A DNA stretch of 21,365 nucleotides, from positions 1 through 21,365 of the IMG/VR virus record IMGVR_UViG_3300007276_000372; one strand, 5' to 3'. Below the pieces are notes generated by a model. That model was not told the origin of the DNA and did not search any database. It saw only the letters and a list, made by a program, of their open reading frames with translations. Origin of the DNA: a virus. Below, in pieces: positions 5,245 to 12,871 of this stretch (within the stretch, counting starts at the first letter, position 1; each line of letters opens with the position of its first letter). A program made the translations under genes and the position numbers.

Positions 5245-7416
5245 CTAACCGTCTGCTGTGATGTCTGTCACCGTGATTTTCTGCGTGTGTCCAGCCTCAA
5301 CTTCTTCAGCCTCAACCACAACCCACCGCCGCGATGCATCAATAGCGCCCAAGTCCGTCACTAGATAATCATGCGATATGGTCACGAATGACCCAACCCA
5401 AATTGCTCGGTCTTTGGCGTCAACTAGCATTTCAGCATATAGCGGAACTTCAACATAACGGTTGCTTAGGCGTGCGGCTGTCTGCGTTATCTGCGCGTTT
5501 GTGGTCAACCACCGCGAAAACAACTCCCGCGTCTGTGGCAACTTGCCATACTGGTCAGGATCGCTTGCGTTTGCATTGCTAATCAAAACCGCGTTCTTGA
5601 AGTTTGTGGGCTTGCCAAGATCGCCAGCAAAGTCGCGCGGATTGTAAGACATCGTGACAGTTGTCAGGCGTTCGTCTGGCCGCTCCATCAATGAAAAGCT
5701 GTTGCCAATGATGTTGTTTTCTTGCGTCAGTGCGTAATCAACGCCGGACAATGGCTTGATTGCCTGCATGTCAACCTTTTGCGTCCGCTCGTCCCACCAG
5801 ATATAGAACGCGCAATCTTCAGCCATTTCACCGATAAGCTGATCCGCGCCCGTTGGCTCGCTGATAACCGTTGTCAATGTGTATGCATTCAGGTCGTCAT
5901 CATAGACGGATGTAAACCTGGCAAGGTTGATTAACTGCGCTGGAATTTCCGCGTCAGTTACTAGCAATTCTTTAAGCACATCGTCAATACGCGCGCCCGT
6001 GTACCTGCGACAAATCTGGACAACCTCGTCAACATCATGCTCGTCAGCCGTGCTACCATCAGTCCCGCGTGTTAGCCCTGTGAAGTCCGTTTGATCGTCC
6101 ACGCCATCATATGAGCGGCCCGTGTACGTCATCAACTCGTCACCGATCCGCAACGTGCCTGTTGCCGGGTAATCGTTTGTTACGTCCCCTGCAATGAATA
6201 ACGATGTGGCAACGTCTGTCAGCGCAACATCCAAAGCGCCGCTTGATTGCGCCGGAACCTGCGTTTTGCGGAACTCTGTCAATGACAAAAAATCGCGGCA
6301 TTGAATGCTAACCTGATCACGGCCTAATGCAACTTTATCCAGCACATATGATTGCCGTTGCATGGCAGACAACGCCTGCCCATCGTAGCCAGTATAACGC
6401 CGCACAATCGCCCGTGTCTTGCCGTACTTGTTGCGCACTTGAAACTTAGGCCAGAACGTCCCGCGCGTCAGTGGGTCATACGTGCGCCCAGACAGATACG
6501 GGTCAAATATAAAGTCAGTGTGCGCGAAGTCCCCAATTGACAAAGACATAAACGCCCGCCGCCCAAGCGGCTCATACCGCCCATCTGCGCCCGTGATATT
6601 CAACCGCGTGCCAACAGTATTTGTACCCGTCAACGCGGGCAGTCGATAGATGTCATCGCTTGGCTTGGCCTTACGACCATCGTCAAAGAAATACCGCTGG
6701 CGAAATGCGTCTGGCGTTTCAATAATGTCTGCGGATGTTTGCGCCTCAAAGAACCGCACGCTTTCAATCCGGCCCGTGAATGTCCCGCCGTCCTCGCCAA
6801 CGGGAATGCTCGACCCGCCGTTCAAGCCAATTGCGCCCGCGTCGGTATCTGCCCAAGTCGCGCCAGCCGTGAAACTATCATCGCCGATCTTGGTCAACAC
6901 CAGTTCAATCGGGTCAAATTCCCAAAGATAAACCGTGCCTGTCGATAATTCCACGCCCGCAATCAAAACAACCGTGCGACCCGCAAAGCCCGTCAGCGCG
7001 GCTGTGATCTTGCCAGTGCTTGCCCCTGTTGCAACGCTACCATCGCCAGCGCGCCAAACAAGGTCTGTGCCTGTAATGCCCAGATAAGCGCCAACACCGG
7101 ATCCGCCCTGATCCCAGATCGTTCCTGTTGCGTTTGCGCCGAATGTCACTTTAGCCTCAAACAAAACATCAACAGACCTGTCAATGTCACCGCTTGCAAT
7201 GGCGTCGCCTTGGATTGCCACAAGGTCAGGCGTCAGGTGCGCCAATGGCCTAGCTTGGAAGTCTGGAATGCTGCGACATGTTGCGCGCGTGTTGAAACAC
7301 TTGGCGTCGCCCGTTCCCGTTGCAGTGCATGGCGCTGACCCGAACACGTTAGCGCACTTTGGCACAACGATTTCGACAACTTCAACAGGTTCGCGGCCTA
7401 GTTCATTCTCACTCAT
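5245..7416 (-). CDS. large Cys-rich tail hub / baseplate-type protein with LamG-like insert, 723 aa
   Basis: The N-terminus carries four Cys at residues 21, 30, 40 and 47 in a C-x8-C-x9-C-x6-C pattern with CFNTRATC, seen in tail proteins of siphoviruses including YuA-like phages as I recall. Residues about 60-240 look like a concanavalin/LamG-type beta-sandwich (VDVLFEAKVTFGANATGTIW, later RIESVRFFE). The rest contains repeated beta segments and GDELMTYTGRSYDG, consistent with a hub that joins tail tube and fibres. ATG 7416 is preferred over an upstream TTG/GTG-type extension because GAGG lies 9 bases before it; it overlaps the previous stop by 8 bases. The stop is TAG, followed by an unusual open stretch. 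Confidence 0.8.
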   Translation of the reverse strand: MSENELGREPVEVVEIVVPKCANVFGSAPCTATGTGDAKCFNTRATCRSIPDFQARPLAHLTPDLVAIQGDAIASGDIDRSVDVLFEAKVTFGANATGTIWDQGGSGVGAYLGITGTDLVWRAGDGSVATGASTGKITAALTGFAGRTVVLIAGVELSTGTVYLWEFDPIELVLTKIGDDSFTAGATWADTDAGAIGLNGGSSIPVGEDGGTFTGRIESVRFFEAQTSADIIETPDAFRQRYFFDDGRKAKPSDDIYRLPALTGTNTVGTRLNITGADGRYEPLGRRAFMSLSIGDFAHTDFIFDPYLSGRTYDPLTRGTFWPKFQVRNKYGKTRAIVRRYTGYDGQALSAMQRQSYVLDKVALGRDQVSIQCRDFLSLTEFRKTQVPAQSSGALDVALTDVATSLFIAGDVTNDYPATGTLRIGDELMTYTGRSYDGVDDQTDFTGLTRGTDGSTADEHDVDEVVQICRRYTGARIDDVLKELLVTDAEIPAQLINLARFTSVYDDDLNAYTLTTVISEPTGADQLIGEMAEDCAFYIWWDERTQKVDMQAIKPLSGVDYALTQENNIIGNSFSLMERPDERLTTVTMSYNPRDFAGDLGKPTNFKNAVLISNANASDPDQYGKLPQTRELFSRWLTTNAQITQTAARLSNRYVEVPLYAEMLVDAKDRAIWVGSFVTISHDYLVTDLGAIDASRRWVVVEAEEVEAGHTQKITVTDITADG

Positions 7417-8215
7417 AGCTGTGAACCTCGCCCGATACGCCGAACGTCCAAAGATCAACCATGCCTTGCGCATTTGGTGGTGTGACGGACGCCCGCATCA
7501 AATAGTCAACATCACCGACAACAGCAGGACGCCAAGCCACATAAGCGGTCTTTGTCTCGAGGCTCTGAATAAGCCCGCCAGTGCCGTCTAGGTTCGCCCG
7601 CACCCAATCATATGTCAGGTTGTTCCATTGGTACGCAGCGGACAGCACAGTGCGCTTGATGCTACGTCCAAGCAATTCGCCCGTGCGCGATAGATTGCCG
7701 ACAACCTCCGTGCCTCGGTTCATGCGTGCCGGGGTATAGCCGCCATAAAATGACCGTTGCATGACGAGCGGGTTGCCGATCATCACGTTGTAAATTGTTG
7801 GCTTGGCTGTTCCCGTTCCTGTGATCCGAAACGTGGCGCTCGTCTTTGTGTCAAACAGAAATAAAACAGGCCCATTGTCAGTTGGCGTTGCGCTGTCAAT
7901 CGTGACAAAGCCTGTGTCATCGTACTGCACAGAAACCGTTTGGCCGCTTGTGAATAGATCGTCAGAACCGATTGCAATTGCAGACACGCCAGCAGAACCA
8001 CCAGTCAATGCGATTTCAATCGTCCATGTAGTTGCATTCGGCTTGTACCTATCAACCGTCAATCCGTTGATGATATTGGCGTCTGCAAATGATGCGCTGT
8101 CAACGTCGGTCGTGTTGGCGTCAACCACTGTAAACGGCAATACAACCCCATCGTGCATGATGCGCGCGTTGTTGCCGTCTGTTAGCGTATAGCCTGCTTC
8201 GATTTCTACAGTCAT
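7409..8215 (-). CDS. putative distal tail / minor tail protein, 268 aa
   Basis: The first half is Thr/Asp/Ala-rich and beta-like (VLPFTVVDANTTDVDSASF, WTIEIALTGG), resembling an Ig-like or carbohydrate-binding sandwich. The second half (RSFYGGYTPARMNRGTEVV onward) contains Trp-rich segments (YDWVRANLDGTGG, AYVAWRPA) typical of a conserved phage tail protein found directly between tape measure and Cys-rich hub genes. The ATG overlaps the tape measure stop as ATGA. Position just after the tape measure is where distal tail proteins are encoded. I do not recognise a named family with certainty. Confidence 0.7.
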   Translation of the reverse strand: MTVEIEAGYTLTDGNNARIMHDGVVLPFTVVDANTTDVDSASFADANIINGLTVDRYKPNATTWTIEIALTGGSAGVSAIAIGSDDLFTSGQTVSVQYDDTGFVTIDSATPTDNGPVLFLFDTKTSATFRITGTGTAKPTIYNVMIGNPLVMQRSFYGGYTPARMNRGTEVVGNLSRTGELLGRSIKRTVLSAAYQWNNLTYDWVRANLDGTGGLIQSLETKTAYVAWRPAVVGDVDYLMRASVTPPNAQGMVDLWTFGVSGEVHSYE

Positions 8216-10035
8216 CTGCGGCCCCTAATGTCTATCAATCTTGTACCATCTCCGCCCGCTTCATTCAATGCCTCGGCAACCTGCACCACCTGCGCGCGCG
8301 TGAACCCTTGATCGCCAATCAACGTCAGGTTAACACTTGCCCGTTGCGCTTGTTCCGCAGCAGCACCGCCGCCGCCGCCGCCGCCGCCTCCGCCTTGAGA
8401 CGCGATAACAGGTTGCCCGCCACCAGATGCAACAGCCCCTCCGCCGCCGCCGCTGGATTGCGCGCTCCGCAGTTGGCCTATCATCGCGCCCGTTTTGGCA
8501 ACAGACGCCGCAGCGAATGCAACCGCTCCGGGTGGACCAGCAACAGACATGCCTTTTTCCCAAGCAGTTATGGCCGAATTAATGCCGCTCACGACAGCCT
8601 CTGCGATTGCCGCAGCCTTGCCGATTTCAAAAAGCTTTTTATTTTCCGACTGCATAAGCGTTGAAAGATCGCCAAACATTCCACTAAAGGCGGAAAGCTT
8701 GGATTGCATCGCAGCGCGGTCAAGAGCCGCCATGTCTGCGTTATGCCTTTCCTTTATGCGTTTTTCTAAGTCGTTATATTCTTCTTCTGCGCCGATGCCA
8801 GCGTCCCTAAACGCCTGCAATTCTGCGAGTTGTTCAGCCTGCGCGTTTGCGATAATCTCGCTTTCAGTTGCGAATGCCGCCTCTAACGCCTCAAAGTCAT
8901 CGTCAGTCAGGCCAAGTGATGCGCGCTTGCTACTGCCACCTTTACCGCCTGTCCAGTCTCCAACACCACCTCCGCCACCGCCGCCACCACCGCCGGATAT
9001 ATCAAGCGAAAGCGGTGGGGTAGGCTGCACTGGGGCAAGTGGCGGCAATCCCAAAGCTGTGCGGCCCGCCGCTGTCAGATTTCCCTCATTTAAACCTTCA
9101 CCACCGCTGCCGCCTTCTCCGCCGCCCGGTGCTTGGATGTCTAGGTCTGCAAGGCCAGCGATTTGATTGGCTGTTTTTAAAAACACCTTTAGCGCCTGCA
9201 CCGCTATGCCAATGTCTTGCGCGAATGCCACGGCGCTCTCAAACGTGCTGCCCATTGCTGGGATTAGTTTGTTTGTTATGAAGTCAACAACTTCAATTAT
9301 TTCGTCCTTGTATTCAACAATCGCCGTTGTGGCCTTGGTCTTCAACGTGTTAGCAAGCGCTGCCAATTCGCGATCTAACTCAACCGCGCCCGCAATTGTT
9401 TCATCACTAAGAATGCGGCCAGTCCGCTCCGCCTCGTCGCCAAGTCGCGCCATTTCCTGACCGTTGTTTTGCAACAGCGGAATAAGGCGTGTGGCGTCAG
9501 ATGCCAGCGCCTCCATATAGAACGTCATTTCTTTTTGCGATACGCCAGCCTTTTCAAGGGACGAAACATAAAGCTGTAACGCGTCTGGCCCTGATAGCTT
9601 GGCAAACATATTAGCAGTCACGCCGATTTTTGGTGCTATGTTCTCGAAGAAGTCAGCAAGCGGACCCGCGCCCGTCGCTTGGAAGTCACCAAACTTGTCG
9701 TTAACGTCCTTCAGAATGTCGCTTAGTTTTTCCTGTTCAAACCCGACCGTGCGCGTTGCCGCTGCCATTTTCTGAAAGTCGGTTGTACTTATACCCGCCT
9801 GCGCTGATAGGTTCTTGATTTCAACGCCAGCCGCCGCAGCCTCGCTTGCCATTTTAAGAACGCTTGCGCCAATAGCAGCAACGGCGACCACAACAGCCGC
9901 GCCAGCCTTGGCGACGTTGATGGACATCTGTTTTGTCTTTTTGGAAAAGTCATCGACAGACCTTCCCGCCTTATTCATGCCTTGCTGTAATGGCTGCCCG
10001 TCAACTGATAACTTTACCTTAATGTCTTTAGTCAT
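8212..10035 (-). CDS. tail tape measure protein, 607 aa
   Basis: The N-terminus (VDGQPLQQGMNKAGRSVDDF) is the usual helical start of tape measure proteins, followed by a hydrophobic segment at about 44-62, TMP-like repeats (AQAGISTTDFQKMAAATRTV) and long helices. Extended poly-Gly linkers lie near residues 305-315, 348-360 and 528-558, separating helical blocks. The protein sets tail length and runs through the tube lumen; at 607 residues it is short, predicting a modest tail. It follows the G/GT chaperones and overlaps the T frame stop by 8 bases, the standard order in siphoviruses. The Gly runs are encoded by GGC-type triplet repeats that may vary in length. Confidence 0.9.
   Translation of the reverse strand: MTKDIKVKLSVDGQPLQQGMNKAGRSVDDFSKKTKQMSINVAKAGAAVVVAVAAIGASVLKMASEAAAAGVEIKNLSAQAGISTTDFQKMAAATRTVGFEQEKLSDILKDVNDKFGDFQATGAGPLADFFENIAPKIGVTANMFAKLSGPDALQLYVSSLEKAGVSQKEMTFYMEALASDATRLIPLLQNNGQEMARLGDEAERTGRILSDETIAGAVELDRELAALANTLKTKATTAIVEYKDEIIEVVDFITNKLIPAMGSTFESAVAFAQDIGIAVQALKVFLKTANQIAGLADLDIQAPGGGEGGSGGEGLNEGNLTAAGRTALGLPPLAPVQPTPPLSLDISGGGGGGGGGGVGDWTGGKGGSSKRASLGLTDDDFEALEAAFATESEIIANAQAEQLAELQAFRDAGIGAEEEYNDLEKRIKERHNADMAALDRAAMQSKLSAFSGMFGDLSTLMQSENKKLFEIGKAAAIAEAVVSGINSAITAWEKGMSVAGPPGAVAFAAASVAKTGAMIGQLRSAQSSGGGGGAVASGGGQPVIASQGGGGGGGGGGAAAEQAQRASVNLTLIGDQGFTRAQVVQVAEALNEAGGDGTRLIDIRGRR
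8366..8393. repeat. triplet microsatellite (CCG)n within the tape measure gene
   Basis: A near-uninterrupted run of CCG/GCC triplets on the plus strand encodes a poly-Gly linker in the minus-strand tape measure protein. Shorter copies occur at about 8437-8452, 8945-8996 and 9102-9128. The run stays in frame in triplet units, so length change by slippage would alter linker length without breaking the gene. Confidence 0.85.
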
Positions 10036-10635
10036 CTTGCGCCGCTTTCTCTTTAGCCTGACGTGCTTTTACTTCGTCATAAAGCTGCTTTAATTCTTTC
10101 GGCTTTTGAATAACGCTTTGCGGCATCATGTCCTCAACCAACCACCAAACCTGCCCCGGCGTCATTTGCCAGAACTCGAAAGCGGTTACCATTTTTCCAC
10201 CGACGACAAGTCGATGCAACATGCGAACTATTCCGCCTTCGGCTTCTTCTTCGGCGTCACCGCTTCGCTTTTTTTTTCACCAGCGGCAAGCAATACGCTC
10301 CCCAATGGGGGCGAAACGATAGCAATCAAATTGATGACAGCGGATTGAATTGCGGCAATGCCTTCTGCGCTGCCCGTGGACAATTCAGATTGCAGAGATA
10401 GATAGACATCATCGTCAGAAACAACAGCGCCAGCATAGCGCAGCGCGGCCCCGTATGCCTGTGCAAGTCGTGCTTGTGGTGGACCTTGGCGACGCATAAG
10501 AACAGTCAATGCCTGCTCGCCACTATCGCCCGCCAAAGCATCTTCAATCTTGCAAACAAGCATAAGCATTTTGTTGGCGGGGACGATGAATTCGCCCCCC
10601 CTCCAACCTAGAGTTACATCGTCAAAGCCTTGCAT
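10028..10635 (-). CDS. GT-type tail assembly chaperone fusion made by -1 frameshift, 202 aa predicted
   Basis: Slippage by -1 at the A-tract lets ribosomes leave the upstream chaperone frame after Lys122 and continue in the frame that ends at 10028. The -1 frame is open without stops from 10270 to 10031 (80 residues: KRSGDAEEEAEGG, then the T domain with FEFWQMTPGQVWWLVEDMM). This is the G/GT arrangement known from lambda and many siphoviruses, where the minor fusion protein binds the tape measure during tail assembly. Read alone, the T segment could begin at ATG 10222, but no ribosome site precedes it. Placement between tail tube and tape measure matches exactly. Translation in vivo is inferred. 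Confidence 0.75.
10228..10635 (-). CDS. tail assembly chaperone, G-type, 135 aa
   Basis: This is the in-frame product of the chaperone locus, helical in the middle (ANKMLMLVCKIEDALAG, QARLAQAYGAALRYAGA) and ending in a charged tail KKSEAVTPKKKPKAE. Its position directly after the tail tube gene and before the tape measure is that of G-type chaperones, with resemblance to gene transfer agent gp10-like proteins. The ATG lies three bases after the tail tube stop and has no strong ribosome site, suggesting coupled translation. The Lys-rich tail is encoded over the slippery A-tract. Function, keeping the tape measure soluble and recruiting tube subunits, is inferred from family and order. Confidence 0.78.
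   Translation of the reverse strand: MQGFDDVTLGWRGGEFIVPANKMLMLVCKIEDALAGDSGEQALTVLMRRQGPPQARLAQAYGAALRYAGAVVSDDDVYLSLQSELSTGSAEGIAAIQSAVINLIAIVSPPLGSVLLAAGEKKSEAVTPKKKPKAE
10269..10277 (-). other. programmed -1 frameshift slippery site (nine A)
   Basis: On the coding strand nine A follow GGTG, giving codons GAA AAA AAA AGC. The heptamer A-AAA-AAA at 10276-10270 fits the X-XXY-YYZ rule for simultaneous -1 slippage of two Lys tRNAs. The -1 frame is open directly into the T domain. I see no convincing stimulatory hairpin or internal ribosome site nearby; only a weak GCG/CGC stem follows. A nine-base homopolymer is also error-prone in sequencing. Confidence 0.75.
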
Positions 10636-10638
10636 GGA

Positions 10639-11040
10639 TTAAACCGCAGGCGTGTAGGTCCACGCTCCATCGCTTGTCAGTGAAAATTGGAACGTCTGCG
10701 CGTCTTCGTAAGCGCCAGTTTCCGAATAGCTTGCAAGGAAAAAATCACCGCTAACTGCGTCGCCATTTGGAAGTTCTACAGTAATGTCCGTCATGAATTG
10801 GCCAGTTGATGTGGTCGCCAATGCAACGTCACGAAAAACCTGATCTGTTTCAAGCCCATCGCCTGTAAACTCAACAGAACGGCCAGTCATTGTCCCACCG
10901 AGCAACGTCTGGAACCCAAGGTCCAACTGATCCTCAATATTGATAGGAGAACCGTTTACGGTCATTCCGACGTTGCGCAACCCGCCGATAGTAGTGGTTG
11001 CTTTCTTGATAAAGAATAAACGTCCTGCTGTCTTTGCCAT
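10639..11040 (-). CDS. major tail (tube) protein, 133 aa
   Basis: The sequence begins MAKTAGRLFFIKKATTT, continues with RNVGMTVNGSPINIEDQ and GRSVEFTGDGLETDQVF, and ends in FSLTSDGAWTYTPAV. This beta-rich pattern is typical of siphovirus and gene transfer agent tail tube subunits, which stack as hexameric rings round the tape measure. ATG 11040 is chosen over an upstream start at 11070 because AAGGA lies 6 bases before it. It is preceded by an 88-base gap with a promoter-like element and palindrome, suitable for strong expression of an abundant protein. The chaperone pair follows directly. Confidence 0.88.
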   Translation of the reverse strand: MAKTAGRLFFIKKATTTIGGLRNVGMTVNGSPINIEDQLDLGFQTLLGGTMTGRSVEFTGDGLETDQVFRDVALATTSTGQFMTDITVELPNGDAVSGDFFLASYSETGAYEDAQTFQFSLTSDGAWTYTPAV

Positions 11041-11086
11041 GTCGTGTCCTTCTAAGGGCTTGGCGCGCAATCATGCGAGCTTTGTT

Positions 11087-11096
11087 AGGTTAACCT
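11087..11096. promoter_or_regulatory. perfect palindrome AGGTTAACCT near the tail tube promoter
   Basis: This 10-base perfect palindrome lies six bases downstream of the promoter-like TATAAC hexamer on the minus strand, near the expected transcription start. That position would suit an operator. Function is inference, and short palindromes occur by chance. Confidence 0.25.
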
Positions 11097-11102
11097 GCGC
11101 TT

Positions 11103-11131
11103 GTTATAGCACATGGCTGGATTGATTACTA
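11103..11131 (-). promoter_or_regulatory. putative promoter before the tail tube gene
   Basis: On the minus strand the gap before the tail tube gene holds TGTGCTATAAC. It combines an extended -10 TG-n with TATAAC, matching five of six bases of TATAAT. A -35 candidate 17 bases upstream (TAGTAA) is poor. The same TGTGCTA occurs in the gaps before the protease and portal genes. It also overlaps the last bases before the tail terminator stop. Confidence 0.4.
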
Positions 11132-11548
11132 GATGCCGTCAAACGTAATGCCAAACGTGGCGAACCCATGAACCGTAACGCCGTCTGGATCGTCAAACTC
11201 GCCACCGCTTTCGAATAAACAGTTGACCGTATTGGCCCCACTGATAACCAAATCAAATCGGTGAAGGCAGTCATAAACGCTGTCAAGAATTGCTTTGAAT
11301 TGCAGATCTGATTGCGACCGCGACCACACATCAACCTGCAATGATGCCGTGATGCCGTCCGTCGTTTGCGTGTCCCACTGGTTAAGGCCGCTGACTTGGA
11401 ACGTCACATAAGGGAAGTCCGCCGCATCGCCCGCATCGTCAGGCTGTGGCACGCGCGACATGACGCCTAGCGATGACAGTTTAGACGTCAGGGCAGTGAA
11501 CCCGGCAAGGCGTGTATAGATCGCTTGGTGCAGTGCTGCGCTGTTCAT
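11129..11548 (-). CDS. tail terminator / completion protein, DUF3168 type, 139 aa
   Basis: The pattern is that of DUF3168 proteins: an N-terminal helix MNSAALHQAIYTRLAGF, a segment SRVPQPDDAGDAADFPYVTF, a central ASLQVDVWSRSQSDLQF, and a beta-rich end VTVHGFATFGITFDG. Members cap the tail tube and join it to the head, as in lambda gpU-like and gene transfer agent proteins. Length fits. The ATG overlaps the HK97 gp10-like stop as ATGA with AAGGG 7 bases upstream. It ends just before the gap that carries the tail tube promoter, so it is the last gene of the connector group. Confidence 0.88.
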   Translation of the reverse strand: MNSAALHQAIYTRLAGFTALTSKLSSLGVMSRVPQPDDAGDAADFPYVTFQVSGLNQWDTQTTDGITASLQVDVWSRSQSDLQFKAILDSVYDCLHRFDLVISGANTVNCLFESGGEFDDPDGVTVHGFATFGITFDGI

Positions 11549-11988
11549 TTGGTTGCCCTTTCAAGATATGCGTTGATGCGCTTGATGAATTTGACCTGTG
11601 CTTTTTTCGCTTCAGGCTCCCAAACAGGGCGCGGCTTCATGTTCCGTGTACCATATTCAAGGTGCAACGCATAGGCAAGTTTGCTGCCGACCGTCGCAAC
11701 AGCCGCACCGAATGACCCGCGCGCGCTGTCAAAATAGACCGAACCCACAAGGCGACCTGTGTCAGTTGCTGGCGCTTGGCCCGGTGACGATGCCGTGTGA
11801 CTGATGGTGCCGCGTTTATATGTGCGCCCTGTATTTGGCCCCCGCAAAATACGCTTCTTGATGTTACCCTGCAACTCAACAGCCGTCGCGTTTGCAATCT
11901 TAGTGGTTGCTGGGCCGGATTGCTTGCCGATCTTCTTTAGTGCCGCCGCCAATTCGTCAGCGCCCTCTAAGGTGACGCTGATTGTCAC
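11545..11988 (-). CDS. HK97 gp10-like neck/tail morphogenesis protein, 147 aa
   Basis: The sequence shows the HK97 gp10 family pattern: VTLEGADELAAALKKIGKQ, then RTYKRG and TASSPGQAPATDTGRLVGS, and YALHLEYGTRNMKPRPVWEP toward the end. This family is needed for head-tail joining or tail assembly; the precise role differs between phages. Start GTG 11988 is chosen because it overlaps the preceding TGA as GTGA and leaves the family-typical N-terminus; a longer frame to 12024 adds residues that only mirror the upstream gene. It is followed by the tail terminator gene. Confidence 0.88.
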   Translation of the reverse strand: MTISVTLEGADELAAALKKIGKQSGPATTKIANATAVELQGNIKKRILRGPNTGRTYKRGTISHTASSPGQAPATDTGRLVGSVYFDSARGSFGAAVATVGSKLAYALHLEYGTRNMKPRPVWEPEAKKAQVKFIKRINAYLERATK

Positions 11989-12329
11989 GTTGCAGCCCCG
12001 CCGTCCAAGCTGATCTCCAGCCACTTGTCGGCAAACTCAATGTTATTGATAAACCGGATATTGTAAGCCCGCCCGCGTATCTCGACACGATCCGCCTCAA
12101 GCAACCCCGCAAAATACCGCACCACGATCTTGACCGATACGCGCGCCTCAACCCGCTCCGATGCATACCGCTCGCCACCTGATGCGAACCTTGCCCGCGC
12201 GCGCGTTGGCGTGCCTGTAATCGTCGGCCATGATGTTGTGAACCCACCAGCCCCGTCAGTCGTGCGCGTCTTGCGTTGGAATGTCACAGGCTCTTGAAGT
12301 TGGCCCACTGTGATGTCGCAGCACTTCAT
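11985..12329 (-). CDS. phage head closure / head-tail adaptor protein, 114 aa
   Basis: A start MKCCDITVGQLQEPVTFQRK, a segment DGAGGFTTSWPTI, and ADRVEIRGRAYNIRFINNIE are typical of the SPP1 gp16-like head-tail joining family. These beta-barrel proteins seal the portal-connector channel after packaging. ATG 12329 is preferred over a frame start at 12362 because AAGGCG lies upstream and it is one base after the preceding stop; residues MLSHAH before it are not family-like. The gene overlaps the next start as GTGA. Confidence 0.87.
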   Translation of the reverse strand: MKCCDITVGQLQEPVTFQRKTRTTDGAGGFTTSWPTITGTPTRARARFASGGERYASERVEARVSVKIVVRYFAGLLEADRVEIRGRAYNIRFINNIEFADKWLEISLDGGAAT

Positions 12330-12330
12330 A

Positions 12331-12870
12331 TCATCGCGCCTTGTGTGTGCGTGTGATAACATAGCGAATGTCGTAAACGCTCAAAGGCCCGTTTGCCCGC
12401 AGGTAAACAGTCGCCCCGTTGGCTTCCCATGTGTTCAGCGTATAGGCCGCAGTCGTATAATTCAAAGGCCGCTCCACCCCAACTCCCTTTGGAAAGCTGA
12501 TAATTCGTTTATAGAGCGGCCCAATACCGCCGCCAATATCAAACCACAATTCAACAAATGTCGTTCCGGCACCCGTCGGCAAGAGAACAGCATCAATCGT
12601 GGCAAGGATGCTGTCACCGTTGCGGCCTGTTATTTGCGCGCCGTCGTAAAATGTCGTCACATCAGCGGGCTTTTGCGTTTCAATTACCGTGCCTTTGTTG
12701 TTAGGCAAAACAGTGTCAGTGTCAGCCGAAACAAGAAACGGCGACCCGCTGGTGTAAACCGTGTCAACATAGTCTCCCCATCCGGTGTCAACCGTTTGCA
12801 GCGACGTTTGCGCCAAGGCAATGCCCGCGTCAATCTGTGGCCCTGTGTATGCGCCGCTGTAATCAGCCAT
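12331..12870 (-). CDS. putative virion-associated beta-rich protein, 179 aa
   Basis: A short N-terminal anchor-like part (YTGPQIDAGIALAQTSLQTV) is followed by a beta-rich domain of about 140 residues with ADTDTVLPNNKGTV, DSILATIDAVLLPTG, VELWFDIGG and an ending YDIRYVITRTHKAR. The layout resembles TNF/C1q-like jelly rolls used in phage decoration or fibre proteins; this is my impression, not a firm family assignment. AGGAG lies 7 bases before the ATG. It sits inside the connector group, which suggests a protein attached to the neck or head. It could equally be a small fibre. Confidence 0.6.
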   Translation of the reverse strand: MADYSGAYTGPQIDAGIALAQTSLQTVDTGWGDYVDTVYTSGSPFLVSADTDTVLPNNKGTVIETQKPADVTTFYDGAQITGRNGDSILATIDAVLLPTGAGTTFVELWFDIGGGIGPLYKRIISFPKGVGVERPLNYTTAAYTLNTWEANGATVYLRANGPLSVYDIRYVITRTHKAR

Positions 12871-12871
12871 G

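Noticed and set aside
8366-9128. CRISPR-like or satellite array
   Set aside because: The repeats are simple in-frame triplets encoding Gly linkers, with no spacers or constant repeat unit.
8495-9166. Long plus-strand open frame opposite the tape measure gene
   Set aside because: Its Ala/Ser/Pro runs mirror the Gly and Ala codons of the minus-strand gene; no ribosome site and no recognisable domain. It is an antisense shadow of GC triplet repeats.
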